Origin: Tanypteryx hageni
Taxonomy: Eukaryota > Arthropoda > Insecta > Odonata > Petaluridae
Direction: 5' to 3'
Length of the DNA: 64,000 nt
Assembly (NCBI GenBank): GCA_028673005.1
Contig: CM054118.1
Coordinates: forward strand, 87,972,964 to 88,036,963
Made by a program: the position numbers and the translations under genes. Below, piece after piece: positions 1-12,683 of this stretch (positions within the stretch are counted from its first letter, which is position 1; each line of letters starts with the position of its first letter). The notes under the pieces were generated by a model. That model made no database searches and had not been told where the DNA came from. It was given only the letters and a program-made list of their open reading frames with translations.

Positions 1-1112
1 TGGCGCAAGCACAAACGAATTTCTTATAAAATATTTTACGCAAGCCGTTTAAAATAATCTAAGAATTATATTATGTCGGCACTTTTAAATATCCGCGGTT
101 TATTCTCCATTCCCATTTTTTTTAATCCGAACATTTGGGGTACAGATGAATGTTCTTCCCGCTGCCAGCGTGCTTCTTACGTGTCCTAATCACTTAACCC
201 TCGATGCCGAACTTCTTATAACTTATGTGTTTAAAAGAGCACCGTAGGATTAGGGCGATCTTTCCCTTTGTGGAAGGGGAGGGTGAATGTCCCAAGAGAA
301 AGGTGCGAGGACTGAGAAAATATGGAATGCGGCCCACAGCTCTGGTACGGTGCCATATAGTCCGCGAATTCAGTGGAGGACCTTCATGCTGCCCGCGCAT
401 CGAGTGAGTTTGATACCTCTGATCTAAAGCGAATGTGATTTTATACATAATACATGCATTTAATATAACATGCAATGAATGTAGTGAATATATTATGTGT
501 GGGACCTTATTTCATCTCTTAAATGGAGCGGTTAAATTAACGATCCATGGCTAAAAACACCGTCTCTAATAGATATCATCTAAGGATTTGTAACAAGTGA
601 CAGTTCTCGACGAATTATTTCTTGGATTTTCCCCGAATATGCTGACAAACGCATTGAGTGGAAAATGACCCTAAACGTCATTCTTAATTCCCTCTCTTCA
701 TCCAACGCCTCCCCCCTACCGGCAACGGGGAGACGGGAATGAGGGGGAGGAAGGGGCCTCCCTCTCCATCTCCTTCGCAAGAACACCTTCCTTTTCGGGT
801 GAAGATCGAAATTCTCTTCCTGTAATGCAGCGGTTCCATTGGCGGATCCTGGAGGGGGCGATGGGGGCGATCCCCCTCCCCTTGTGCGACCCGATTCCCT
901 AAACTTGGTGCATTGTTAAATTAATTTCGCGAAATATTCCTTGTTTCTACACCGAAGATTAAGTCTGTATGACAAGGGGAAAAGAAACTGAGAGGGATAG
1001 AGATTTTCAAAATGTGGCCGTTGGCAGAGGCGGAATCAAGAAGGGAGATCGCTACCCCCCCCCCTTCTCCCTCCCTCCCCCTCCCTCCCCCTCCCTCGCT
1101 CTTGAGCGGCTC
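1..1112. other. Unassigned upstream DNA
   Basis: Mixed composition with a C/T-rich segment (1050-1105). Short open frames exist, but none has splice signals or motifs that I can support. Confidence 0.5.
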
Positions 1113-2111
1113 CCAGTGTTGCCATTCGTAGGGTATTTACCCTTTTTGTAGGGCGAATTTCAGTAAATAGGACGTAGGGTATCTTAGCGTTAAAAAGTGC
1201 AAAATGTAGGGAATTTTAGGTTCTGAGTCTTGATACCAAAAACGTAATTGTACTGGAACTATAGCCTGGACGAAATTACTTTGGGATTGGCGTTTGAGGC
1301 GGCTCGTGTGCAATGTTGCCAGCATCTGCATAATTGCCTTTTTACATGTTCCTTTTGCCCGCAACAAAGTCCTGAGAGTTTCCCAGATCTACTGTATAGA
1401 CCTACTATTATGTAACCATATGTTACGTAGACTGAAAGTATTTTGTTTACAGAGGACATAGCGGCAACGCAGCTTGGTTCCCCTTAGCACCCCTTACCTC
1501 CCCTCCGTCTATGATTGGCTGTCGTTCCCGCCAAGCCCCCACCCCTCCTCTACCCTGAAGTGTCACTCCCAAAGTAATTACGCCCAGGGTAGAGAACAGC
1601 TTATTTTCTTTATACTACGTGTGCAATACCTGCAGTTCTAGAAGAAGAATTCTAAAACTTCCATTTTCTCTTTCGCGCCTATATACCTACAGTATGCGAT
1701 GTCGCTGACGTGATGAAAAATTACGCGGCACAATTGCTCGCCTTTCGGGATTCCCCAATTTTCTTAGAGGGGATTCTTATTTACTTATAGTAATGGGAAG
1801 ACTTGTTGAAATAAGTTGAGGGTTATCTTGAGTGGCTAGAAATGAAACTACGTAGTGTACATGTTTATTTATCATGAACTTATTTTTCGCGATTATTTAA
1901 GTTGACGGATTCCCGACGGAATTGAACTAATTCACAGCGATAGAGGAAGGATCGTAGTTTGAAGCTTTCGGGCATCCCCCTTCGTCAGCAACAGAATAAC
2001 AGAAACTAAAACACTCTCCACCACCGTATGGTAAGTGTTCACTGGCTCCTTCCTATCCCTCTCAACCTCTCGTTGCATTTATTTTATCATATTATTTCTT
2101 TTTCCGTATCG

Positions 2112-2159
<48 letters not shown>

Positions 2160-2225
2160 TTATTCGTAGGGTAATATTGAAGCTAAAGTAGGGTGATTCG
2201 GTTTTTCAGTTTCTGGCAGCACTGG
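1113..2225. mobile_element. Possible 1.1 kb element with CCAGTGTTGCCA ends
   Basis: CCAGTGTTGCCATTCGTAGG at the left and CAGTTTCTGGCAGCACTGG at the right share a 12-base inverted terminus with one mismatch (CCAGTG[T/C]TGCCA). CGTAGGGTA occurs just inside both ends (1126 and 2165). It encloses a (TA)n tract. No target duplication was confirmed, and the superfamily is unknown. Confidence 0.5.
2113..2154. repeat. (TA)n microsatellite
   Basis: Uninterrupted TA dinucleotides of about 42 bases. Confidence 0.95.
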
Positions 2226-3012
2226 CGGTTCCCAACCTTTTTCACTTCGCGAACCCATTGAGCTAACCTATTTCTCATCGCGAACCCCTTGGATTAACCT
2301 TTTATCTTCGCGAACCCCTTGAGTTGCAACAGTTTTGATGGAAAACCCCTTATAATGGAGAGTAAATTTTGTAAAAACAAACCTTTTTGAACGCGTTTAA
2401 TTCGTTAATAAAATTTAGTTCGTTAATAAAAAGCTTATATAGCATATAGTAAGTAAACTTTTACAATAAAATCGGAATATCTGATATTGTCATCAGTTTC
2501 TAGTTAATACCTTGTAAAATTCAAATATAATTCTTGAAGCATAAGAAAAAATTGAAAACAAAACCATGACACTAATATGAAGGAAATTAAAATATTGGTA
2601 AGAAATGTGGAACCATGAAAGTGAAAAAGAAGCCATTACCAAATTTTTCCCGCGGACCCCTCATTCATTTCGCTTACCAAACCTTTTACTGAAAGGGCCA
2701 CATGAGGCTTCATGATCCACTGTGCGGGACACATACGGCATTCCAAATGACTGATCGGGCCATGTGAAAATTTCAAAGAGCAAGTTTTGAGAATTTTTTC
2801 AATTCTGTAATATGTAATTCTCTTATATTAAAAGTATATTTCACCTAATAACTCGGAAAATGTCGTTTAGATATCATAAATTATATCTAATGAACACCCT
2901 TGCTGATAAGGCGGGACGGATAAAATCACTTTGCGGGCCGGATGTGGCCCGCGGGCCGTAGTTTGGGGATCCCTGCTCTAAGGGATACGCGAACCACCGG
3001 TTGCGAAACGCT
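2218..3012. mobile_element. Nested hAT-like elements
   Basis: CACTGGCGGTTCCCAACCTT followed by TTTCACTTCGCGAACCC at the left and GGATACGCGAACCACCGGTT GCGAAACGCTC at the right are imperfect inverted ends of an outer element. Within it, CCAAACCTTTTACTGAAAGG GCCACATGAGG (2678) and GCGGGCCGTAGTTTGGGGAT CCCTG (2950-2975) bracket an inner GGCC-rich element. The style is hAT, but target duplications are not clear. Confidence 0.55.
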
Positions 3013-3324
3013 CCTGTAATGCGTCTTATTCTTGTCTTCTCCAGGAGCTGTCTTCTTTGGGACTCTCCATTTCAAAGCAACGTTTTTTCTTTATCTCGAG
3101 GAATAATGCTGCTCTGTCGGTTCATTTATGAACCTAATAATGATTGTAATCCTGTTAGCGACAGCGGGGTTCAAATTGTCTGATAATTGTAATGTTAAAT
3201 TTATTTTGTGAAACAGTATTCGGATAATTGGAATTGTCAATTTAGGCACAATTAGGGGTTCGTAAGATTATATATTTGTTTTTTTTTTAAACGGTGCGAT
3301 TGTTTATTTTTCATCGTATGGTGG

Positions 3325-3402
3325 CGGACTTGGTATTTGGGTAACTAGTGTTTCTGCCTCCCAATCCTAAGATCGCCGGTTCGAATCCCGCTTTGCTCAT
3401 GC
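3325..3402 (+). mobile_element. tRNA-like SINE head
   Basis: GGTATTTGGGTAACTAG resembles box A, and GATCGCCGGTTCGAATCCCG contains a perfect box B. The arms do not fold into a full tRNA, so a SINE remnant is more likely. Confidence 0.5.
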
Positions 3403-3659
3403 ATTTCTTTAATGGTGTTTAAAAAGAGATCCATGGATGTGCTGTTTCATTTGCTATTTGAGGTAATAAATAATGTAATAAATAAATTCCGTTTTTTTGC
3501 AGAGCCCACTGATGGCGCTAAGGAGGTGTGCCTCACAGAAAGAAAGATGGGCAAGAACGCGCAACCGATGAATACGATCACGTACACGGTGAGTGCGATT
3601 TGTGAAGGCGTTCACGCCTACATTCTGTCGCTGAATTAGACACGCACACCTGTGCATGT

Positions 3660-3687
3660 GTGTATGTGTGTGTGTGTGTGTGTGTGT
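3660..3687 (+). repeat. (TG)n microsatellite
   Basis: TG dinucleotides following TGCATGTGTGTATG, read on the complement as a run of Thr-His in a spurious frame. Confidence 0.9.
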
Positions 3688-4895
3688 ACTAGGGGCTACG
3701 CGCGTCAACCCCATGCCTCGCTCAGCGAGGCGTATTCGTCCGCTACCCTTGTGCAACTGTGAACCTCCTCCTTTCGGCATATATTTAAGGTAGAAAATTA
3801 TACCTGACCCTATTTTCAGGCTTCTCTGTCCCTTCCTCCCACTCCCTCCCTCCCTCCCCCCCCCCCTCTCTCTCTCTCTATCCAAACCGATATTCTTCTG
3901 CCTTCTCTTGAAAATCCCGGATAGCATTTTAAATTTTAAATTGACCTAATTTTACTATTAACTTGGTACTTATTTTTTTCTTTGTCTTCAATGTTTTTGA
4001 AATGACAGAGGAAACTCTATTTTACACACTTTTATTTTACTGTGTTACATAGGTTTCTTTCAAATCTTTTTCGCTTTATATCTCTGCCCCTATAAATACT
4101 ACAGGGTTGAAGTTTCAGATATATTCTTATTTCAGATGACAACCGACGAGAAAAATTTGGCATGTTGGTAGGTCGAGTGACACAACCGACGAGACAAATA
4201 AAAATCACAAAAAAATTATATTTATTGGGTCTTTTTAACCCCAATGTTCCATTTCAATACGCCATAAGAAAAGTATGGGATTCAGTGCAAGGCTTTCTAA
4301 AAATACATTTAAAATTACTTAAAATTGGGGTACGAATTCGAGAAAAAAACAGTTGTTTAGCTGAAAGAACGGAGTTTTTAATTTTTTAAGGCAGAAGTCA
4401 AATACGTACCGAATTAGCGTAAATATTTGCTTTGAATCGAAAAAAAGGGTGAATTTTTCCTCTCCTCAACAATGGAAATGTATAAAAACCATGGCAACGA
4501 CATTATTGCTTTTAAAGGGACCTTGAATACTTTCAATGGAAATTAAAGACGTTTTAATGCTTATAAGGGAAATTAATGCCGTCGTAATGAATTATAGTGG
4601 AACTTAAAATATTTTAAGAATTTTCCTATATTGAAATAAACTTGAAAATTCCCCCGTTAATAACAAAAATATAGTTGTTTGTTAAATAAATTTTAATGCT
4701 TCGTTTTACAGTTTACGATGAAAGCTAAGCTTAAGTATTGGAAAGAATGTAAAAAAATCCTTGAGTAAAGCGTTTTAAATTTACAATTAAATGGAAAACT
4801 AAATTAGTATGTCGTAGTTAGTAGGATTATGCTAGGAAAACTTGAGCATTTACAACTATATGGAAATAAGTATTTACTTTATTTTATTATTAATT

Positions 4896-5600
4896 ACTTT
4901 CTCCATGTAGGGGAAAGGATTGGTTTCATGAAAAAATCGACTTCGAGATTTCAACGGAAATACACGTTTTGAGGTCCCCTGAACACCTTTTGACCATTTT
5001 CTCGATGATGTCTGTGTGTGTGTATCTGATAGTTTTTTGTGAGTGCTCGAACTCAAAAACTATTAATCAGGTCAACGCAAAGTTTTATATTTAACATTTT
5101 TATAAAACTCGTAAGAACATTAGTTTTTGGTAAAAATCGGTCAACCGGAAGCGGGTGTTTACTCTTGTCACTTATCCGTTATTTTGAAACATTTGCTTTA
5201 ATATTTGATAAATGTAAAAATGTATCGGAGTAAAAGTCGTAGGAAATTTAGTTTTCTACAACCTTTGTTTGAAACATTTTCCAATATAATGCATTGTTTA
5301 AAAGATATCTTATATTTTTAGCTGCCACCACCACGCCACCTACCGACGACCATTGTTAGCAATTGACGCTTAGTTACGTCTTATGTTAGTAACGCTCCTT
5401 TTTCTTTTCTTAATTGTTGGAGTTTTGTGGTTATATATCCAATGTCAGAAGGTTATGGTTTGAGTTTATTTCTGTTCTTTGTCAAGTCTAAAATTTTCTC
5501 GCAGTTTCTTAAAATATTTATTATTATCCAACCTATTTGGAATTTTTAGAAATATTACAGATATGATGAAAGTCATGTGGTGGCCACATCAAATTTTTTA
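4896..5600 (+). repeat. Dispersed repeat R1, fullest copy
   Basis: About 700 bases, from ACTTTCTCCATGTAGGGGAA through TTCAACGGAAATACACGTTT, GGTCAACCGGAAGCGGGTGT, CACGCCACCTACCGACGACC and TTTTCTCGCAGTTTCTTAAA to GTGGTGGCCACATCAAATTT. Four further copies are at 12684, 15379 (foldback), 55787 and 61485. It is non-coding. The 15379 copy shows that its start is an inverted terminus, so it behaves like a DNA transposon. Confidence 0.8.
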
Positions 5601-5867
5601 AAAATTTATTCCTATTAATAGACGAGCTTAATGTGTTTCCAAATAAACCTATTCGGTATTTATTTCTTCCTATGAACAATAAATTTTATCGATTAAAAAA
5701 GGGATAATCATAAATTGTTTTTCGGAAAAAATAATCCTATAGCGTCCAGGATCTAAATTTCTGGTTTTTGGAACTAACGGAAACAATAAGGAAAAACCTT
5801 GAACTAGGCACGAAGTTATGTAAATGAAATATGTTTCGGTAATGGTCAAATGTAAATAGATTTTACG

Positions 5868-6562
5868 AGAACCGTTTCTGTCTGTCTGTCTCTCCCACCT
5901 ATTAAATTTTGTAACCAATGGACCGATTTTCATGACTCTTCGTGGAAATCTCTCGCTACTGAGGCCGAGCTCCCGAAGTTAGTTTCCATGGGTTCGATTC
6001 CAGGACCTATCCCTCCCATTCGATTTACATGGGAAATCTGAAATCCATCGTCCATGGTAATTTTATCTCGCACATAAAAATATCTTTGAATTGTTACATC
6101 GGAGGAAAGGAATGGAGATTCTAATTTTTATCGTAGTTTTGGCTATCGTATCGCGTTTCTTCGAATTTCGTGTAAATACTGGCATTTTCGAAGTTTTCAT
6201 CGCTCATTACGAGAGTGTTGCCATTGCAACGACTATTGTTGGACTCGGATTCGGTATAGTCTAGTATTATTGTTTTTGCCTCACAAATACACGTGATCAA
6301 TGTAGTTTTCTATTCGAATGTATTTTTAATATTTTATTAAGCTAAGTTATTAAATTTGGGAATACAGTGAAACGAACCCGCGGTGATTTTAAAGCTATTA
6401 AAGCCAATATAAGTATTAAATAAATAATTATGTGGTAATTGTAGGCATCATGAGTTCCGTTTGGATAATTTTGCTTTGTTTTCAATTTTTCCTCGAAAAT
6501 CCTTCCAAAATCTTGGGGTCGCGTTGTATTCGAGGTCGCCTTATATTCGGACTAATATGGTA
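5868..6562 (+). repeat. Dispersed repeat R2, with transposon right end
   Basis: Starts around GTTTCTGTCTGTCTGTCTCT, runs through GTAACCAATGGACCGATTTT, GGGTTCGATTCCAGGACC and GTGTAAATACTGGCATTTTC and ends GGTCGCCTTATATTCGGACT AATATGGTA. That end is the inverted TACCGTATTAGTCCGAATAT terminus, so R2 is the body of a TACCGTATT-family element. The left end of this copy was not located. Confidence 0.7.
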
Positions 6563-6924
6563 ATTGTCTCTATAATTTTCGAATACGCTGCCATTTTTAG
6601 GCTGTTTTCCAAAGAAAACATAGCCATAGGAAATGGTCCCGTATGTGTTTATGTGTGTGCAGGGGCGGCCCGAGGAATTTTGGCGAGATAGCACTCCAGC
6701 GCCCTCCGTTAATGTTTGTTGAGATATTTACAAAGTAGTACATGTAAAAATTATTGATAATTAAAAATTAAAAGGAATGCCATCAAGATTTTAGCCTGTT
6801 CCTCGATATAAATTGATATCCAATACTTATTCACTTGCAAGTAATGCATAGGTAAATGATCTGGATAGCGCCCCCAAAACTTGGCGCCACTGGCAGCCGC
6901 GCGGCTCGCCCGTAGCTCGGACCT

Positions 6925-7345
6925 GCCCTGTGCGTGTGTGTCCCCCGCTAACAACTTTTGCATTAATGGTCCGATTTTCGTGATACTTGGCATGAGGCTC
7001 GTGCTCCCAGGGCCCACCTCCGGGCTATATTTTATTTGGCGAAGACTGAAGTCCCGGGTTCGATTTCAGCAAAGTTTTTCCCTATTTGATTTACATAGAA
7101 TGACTCAAATCCAGTGTTCAGAAATGTTTTCTTTAATACTTTAAAATATCTTAAAATGGTGATATCGGAGGGAGGATTGTACTGTTCTAAGGTGAAAAGA
7201 ATGTATATTCTAATTCTTATAATTGATCGTATTTTCTTGAATTTCTACTAAAACAGCGTTTTTTTGCCTTTTAAATCGCATTTTACCGGATTGTTGCCAT
7301 GGAGACGATTATTACCGAACTCGACATTAGCATAGACGAGTGAAG
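6925..7345 (+). repeat. Dispersed repeat R2, second copy
   Basis: GTGTGTGTCCCCCGCTAACA, TTAATGGTCCGATTTTCGTG, CCCGGGTTCGATTTCAGCAA and TTCTAATTCTTATAATTGAT line up in order with 5868-6250. It lies directly behind the first copy. Confidence 0.7.
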
Positions 7346-10300
7346 AAATGGGTTATTTTCTTTTCCGCTCGACTACCCTTCAGCAATGGACAGTTTATTC
7401 AAACATTTTATCGTATAAACAGTAACATTTATTAAATTCGTTTATTTAAAAAAATACATGCAAAATATGTCAGAAAGAAGTTTTGACAATGCTTTTATTA
7501 TTTTAAACCTGAGAATGCTCTATTAATTTGTTTCCAAGTTTTTCTCTATCATTAAACTATGAATTACAAATGGTATTTATAGTATGAGAATTCCTAGGAA
7601 TGGCTAACACATACTGAAACATTTCCTGTCAATATAAATAATCAATTCGGGACGTCAAATTTGGGAAACCAGCCTGCATTAGTCCTGGTTTGGACCTCTT
7701 ATTCCAAACCGGTGTCCTTAGAATGGAGTCTTTTGGCATCCTATAGTTATTCTGATTTTCGAGATCTTTGTTTCAATGACGACGCAAATTTTGTTGTAAA
7801 TTCGGAGAGGAGTCTAAATTTGCGACGCAGTGTTTTTACGGGTAAGGTCAAATATGGATATTTGTTCTGTTTTTTCCCGTTCATGCATTAAATTCTTAGT
7901 ATCATCACAGTGGCAGTCTTAATGCCTTCCTTTTACCGCGATTAGCACGCAGGGCCTGAGTGAGGGTTGACGCAAACACGCTAACTGCCCCTCGACAGAG
8001 GCCGCCGGCGATCTGCGCTTCCCGGTAAAGTCTCGACAGAGAGACGCTCACTTTGCCTTTCTATTTCTATTTAACAATGAACGAGGGCGGTCTCGGTGTG
8101 TACAGCAAATCAATCCGATGAACTGTTCAAATATTCCTGACCTGGAATCGAACCTGAAAGGTTTGGCAGAAAACGGTCGAGAAATTTATTTTTAAATGCA
8201 CGAAATGTTTTTTATCAAAATGTTGTTTTTGCATTACACACATTGAATATTAGTCGGTGATGGCGAAACATGTTCATTATAAATATTTTTTCGACTCCGT
8301 GATTTCTGCGGTAACGACATCAATTGGAATTCTTGGCCCTTTTGGCGACATAGTTCCAAAAAGTAATCATGTTTCATCAAACAATGTAACGGACGTTGAT
8401 TCTTTCGTTCTTTATCTGTGTTTTGTGTATTTAGATCGATTTTCATTTTCAATTGTGCCAATTAACCCTAGAATGGTCGCGCTGGATCACTATGATCTGA
8501 CGGGTTTTATAGATAGGGGATTTCTTTTTCGGGTTAAAAATAAAATCGTAGTCGGGGGATAGTTGTCGCATTTTTCATATGTTTGAACAAATCGGGTGAA
8601 ATCGGGTTTTAATGAAAGCGAAGCAGTTACGTATTAATATAATTCGGGTTAAGAGAGGTGTAATGCAACTAAAATTCTTAACCAGTACACGTTATATTCT
8701 CCTACCCGCCATACAGTAAACAAGTAGTTCTGGAAAGAACTAATCCGCTTACTTTCCTTTCAATACAATTCTAATATATAAATACCGCCTTTAAAATGGA
8801 CAAAAAAGCCGTCGAGTGCCGTTTAAAAGCCGTGCATAGTCGATAAACTACTTCCAGTGTTGAACAGAGATGCATTCTCATCGGAAATGCATTTAAAAAC
8901 TTTGCTCATTTCGTGCTTGTCCATCCCTGCGGCCAGGGGATGCCCTGCTGGAAAGGGTGAGCTCGAGGAAGGGTCCGAACAGCCGAGGACTTGAGGGATC
9001 TCGCCGGCTAATGGCGGTTGAAGAGACTGACCGCCGTCTATCTACTTTAAGCCGTCACGACTGGTCCCTTCTGTGTGGTTATAGAAGTCGCTAGTTACTA
9101 TGATCTGTTTCCACTGCTCGGGCGGCTGGGACTCGATGTTTTTGAAATACGTAGTTATAATTTAGCGATAAATTCGAGATTTTAAATAAATTAAAGCCAA
9201 ATCAATGAAGGTTATTTATATCAAATGTAAACGTGAGCTGAAATTGTAAAGCGTTTGCATATTAAAATCGTGTCCGAAAGTTCCAAGCCCCTAGTTTAAT
9301 ATTAATTACTTTGTTACTAGTGCAGCATTTCCGGGTTTATTGGAGGTTTGCCCGATTTTTTTTAATCTAATCGCGAGGTAAAAAATAGGCCAAATCGGGT
9401 AAAACCCAAAACATAAATTTCCTAATTACATATATCTTACTGGAAATTCCGATACCTTCCCCTGAGTACCTTCCTAGTGACTCATAATGCTATAACTTAA
9501 TTGCCTGGTTTCCGTTGTCTGATCAGATGCTTTCGGGTCATGGTCACCCAGGGCGACCATTAACGTAGTTTTTTCCGTTGGGTTTTTTAAAAGCATTTGT
9601 TTTTAACCTTTTTCCTATGAAAGGGAACTTGGGTTTCCATTAAAATGTAGGGCCAAAAGTATGAATGGAAACTTATGGAACCATGACTTTTTGCCTCGCA
9701 AGCATTCGAGAAATGTGTTAATACTGTTAGAATTCTGTCATGATGATACCACGCTAATTTCGTACGTGCTAAGGAAAGGTAATGTGGTAATCCTAATATC
9801 AACAATGCATCATTAAAAAAACGTAGATAAAATGAAACCACAGGAAGTAACACTATAATGAGAGAGAGAGAGAGAGTGAAGTGAATGGAGCGGATGAGTT
9901 AAACTCATCAGTTCTCAGAAAAACAGTGTTGCCCGTCGTCTGTCTTATTATAAATTCGCTAGTTATTTTGGAAGCTAACTGCCATGAAACGTTTGTTAGA
10001 CGACATTACCTGAAAGCACACTTGCGTGATAACTGATAAGAAATTACCTGCAGAGCAGATTGGCAATTCAATCCTTGTCCCGACAGCTGCCTGCAAAATC
10101 TATGGAGTAATCGGAGACAGTTACGAAAACATTTGAGACTACGCAAAATGGTCAATAACCACACAAAAGAAGTGCGATTTCTTTTAACGATGACATAGAC
10201 ACCAAGACCAACCACTAATGTCCAATCTGTCAAAAGCACGTATGCGATAATCATGGTGAATTCATATGCGCCGAGTGTTTAACGCAAGGATTGTAAACTG

Positions 10301-11104
10301 GAGTTGTATATACGCGTGTAATTTTTGTGTAATTCAAGCAAAAAATAAAAAGTTTTGTGGTGAAATTTGAAATTAAAATAGTTTTTATAAATCTATATTT
10401 ACAGCTCTGGTTTCAGCTCCTTTTTAAAGCTATTTTTTTAAATCACGAAATAAGTTTTGTCGGTAGTTAATCTGAGGTTAAAAGGACCAGATTAAATACC
10501 TTTGACGAACCAAGTTATAAATCGCACGATATTCGTTGAAAATTAGTTTCCGCTGTCGGATCATGGTGCGCGACCGAAATCGCTGGTCTAATGGGCGCGA
10601 CCACTCGAGGGTTAAAAAGAAGCAGATGAGGGGTCGGTCATTGTTATTTTCGTATTGGAATTCGTAAGGAATATTTCAATAAATTTGTTTTTACGAAGTT
10701 AGTTTTTAAATTTTAAAGATGGAGATTTATTGCGATAGGTGTGTACCTACACGAGGGCCAATAGATAAATTTTTACTTTCTCATTTGCGAAGTTCTATAT
10801 TGAGTCCGAAAAAGGGTTTTTTTTTAAATCATTCGTCTGCCGCTTGTAAGTGACTCTAAAGACTAAACAGTCCTAGAGAATACGAGGACATTTCGTTTTT
10901 TTACTATCTATTACCTGAAATAGAAGCCTAGTGGTAAAGAATCTCCCGAATAGACACCACGCTCGGGTGATAAACAGCCCTACAATAGAGGGTAACTTAC
11001 CTAATCTATTCCTATTTAAAAAACTATCAATTTAAACACATTCGCGGCCAAATTGCAATCAAGCGAATTAATCGCCCTCATCCCTCGCCTTTGTCTTTCG
11101 TCAG
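7346..11104. other. Upstream intron or intergenic DNA, no supported exon
   Basis: Mostly AT-rich. 8718-8790 repeats a piece also found at 53064. The segments 7945-8060 and 8925-9130 are more GC-rich and could hold an unrecognised 5' exon or regulatory block, but I see no motif. The exon that must precede the LysM exon was not found here. A (GA)n tract lies at 9859-9876. Confidence 0.5.
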
Positions 11105-11366
11105 GTCGAGGCGTCCGACACGTTGACATCGGTCGCCGCCCGCTTTGACACCACGCCCTCGGAGCTCTGCAAACTCAACCGCCTCGCCTCGCGACTCATC
11201 TTCCCGGGTCAGCTGCTCTACGTGCCCGCCAAAGGGGGAGGGGGCGAGGAGAGCGGCGATGGCGGCGAGGAAATTGGCGCCGGGGGCGGGCGGAGGCGAA
11301 GCTCCGGATCGTCCGCTACCACGCCCACGGGCGAACGCAGACCAGCGGAGGAGGAGGAGGAAAGGG
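11105..11366 (+). CDS. OXR1 (mtd): OXR1 exon with LysM domain
   Basis: Internal exon between TCAG (11101-11104) and GTAAGT (11367-11372); it enters in phase 0 and leaves one base over. The first 41 residues are a LysM domain: VEASDTLTSVAARFDTTPSE, then LCKLNRLASRLIFPGQLLYV and P. The family pattern of a T-V-E start, D-TLxSVAxxF, ELxxLN and PGQxLYVP is clear. In the family this small domain sits near the N terminus of the long isoforms, and its first residues must come from an exon upstream of the window's identifiable coding sequence. Residues 42-87 are a glycine/glutamate/arginine-rich tail ending in an EEEEERG run. The exon is far more GC-rich than its surroundings. The frame stays open for about 790 nt past the donor because the next intron begins with a minisatellite, but the perfect donor and the phase match to the next exon favour splicing. 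Confidence 0.9.
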
Positions 11367-11384
11367 GTAAGTGGCGCCGAATCC

Positions 11385-12150
11385 CCTCAACACCTCCCTT
11401 CTGCCCCTCAACACCCCCTTGTGCCCCTCAACACCCCCTTGTGCCCCTCAACACCCCCTTCTGCCCCTCAACACCCCCCTTCTGCCCCTCAACACCCCCC
11501 TTCTGCCCCTCAACACCCCCCTTCTCCCCCTCAACACCCCCCCCTTCTCCCCCTCAACACCCCCCCCCTTCTGCCCCTCAACAACCCCCTTCTGCCCCTC
11601 AACACCCCCCCCTTCTGCCCCTCAACACCCCCTTCTGCCCCTCAACACCCCCCTTCTGCCCCTCAACACCCCCCTTCTGCCCCTCAACACCCCCCTTCTG
11701 CCCCTCAACACCCCCCTTCTGCCCCTCAACACCCCCCTTCTGCCCCTCAACACCCCCCCTTCTCCCCCTCAACACCCCCCCTTCTCCCCCTCAACACCCC
11801 CCCCCTTCTGCCCCTCAACAACCCCCTTCTGCCCCTCAACACCCCCCCCTTCTGCCCCTCAACACCCCCTTCTGCCCCTCAACACTCCCCTTCTGCCCAT
11901 CTACACCCCCCTTCTGCCCATCTACACCCCCTTCTGCCCCTCAACACCCCCCTTCTGCCCCTCAACACCCCCCCTTCTGCCCCTCAACACCCCCCTTCTG
12001 CCCCTCTACACCCCCCTTCTGCTCCTCGACACCCACCTTCTGCCCCTCAACACCCCCCTTCTGCCCCTCAACAACCCCCTCTTCTGCCCCTCAACACCCC
12101 CCCTTCATCCCCTCAACAACCCTCCCCCCTTCTGCCCCTCAACAACCCCC
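11385..12150 (+). repeat. C-rich minisatellite in first visible intron
   Basis: About 35 tandem copies of a unit of roughly 21 bases built from CCCCTCAACACCCC followed by CTTCTG. Units differ in the number of Cs (20-22 bases) and by a few changes (CTCCCC for CTGCCC, CATCTACAC for CCTCAACAC). The block from about 11505 to 11660 resembles the block from about 11745 to 11890, so a larger unit was also duplicated. The array starts about 18 bases after the splice donor of the LysM exon. The complementary strand is a string of GGGG-GGGGGG runs with G-quadruplex potential. Because the unit contains no stop codon in any plus frame, the array produces three overlapping pseudo-ORFs rich in proline. Confidence 0.95.
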
Positions 12151-12683
12151 CCCATAGGCTCCCCAAAAAACTAACTAATTTTAAATCATCTCTTAAACCG
12201 TGAACTTATTTTAATTTTTTATTTAAAATTTCAATATCCACCTTAGTCTCCTTCCTGTCTTATATAATGGCTATAAATTCCAAAAAAATTACGTTGGAAA
12301 GGGAAATGATCCAAGAGCACTTTGCAACACCCAAGATAGGCGACTGTTAGGAAATCGTAAGGATCAAGTTCCTCGGTTTGTCACATACATATGAAATGTG
12401 TTGGGTTTATCCGGGTAACGCCGGGTACTTCAGTTGGTCTGCTGATTAGGGTTTCGGATTTGCAGCCTAATCTTCGGGCTCCGGATTGAACTCGGTAGTT
12501 CTTCGAGTTGAAATGAATTTTGTATGACTTTGTTTTAACGCCCCTAGGTTTTATTCGTACTTTATGCTGTCTTCAAAAAGCCTGTTCCTGCACTAGGATG
12601 ACCAACTTTCTTAAGTTTGGAGGGACAATCTCTCCATTTCGTCCCTCGTCCAGCTGTGATAGATGGCTTTTGTCGCCCTTTTT

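Noticed and set aside
3325..3402. tRNA gene (also considered at 35325-35400 and 62530-62606)
   Set aside because: Box A and B motifs are present, but cloverleaf arms and acceptor stems do not pair; SINE bodies or tails follow.
3454..3927. 157-aa minus-strand ORF
   Set aside because: Driven by (TG)n and CT-rich repeats (Thr-His and Arg-Glu runs).
7661..7891. 76-aa ORF with an internal GTAAGG donor-like site
   Set aside because: No acceptor, motif or link in phase to the LysM exon could be found.
11385..12150. CRISPR-like array
   Set aside because: Units are tandem without unique spacers, and the DNA is eukaryotic; it is a minisatellite.
11123..12203. Three overlapping plus-strand ORFs of 267-352 aa, proline-rich
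   Set aside because: They are products of the stop-free minisatellite read in three frames; only the first 244 nt of one frame belong to a real exon (LysM).
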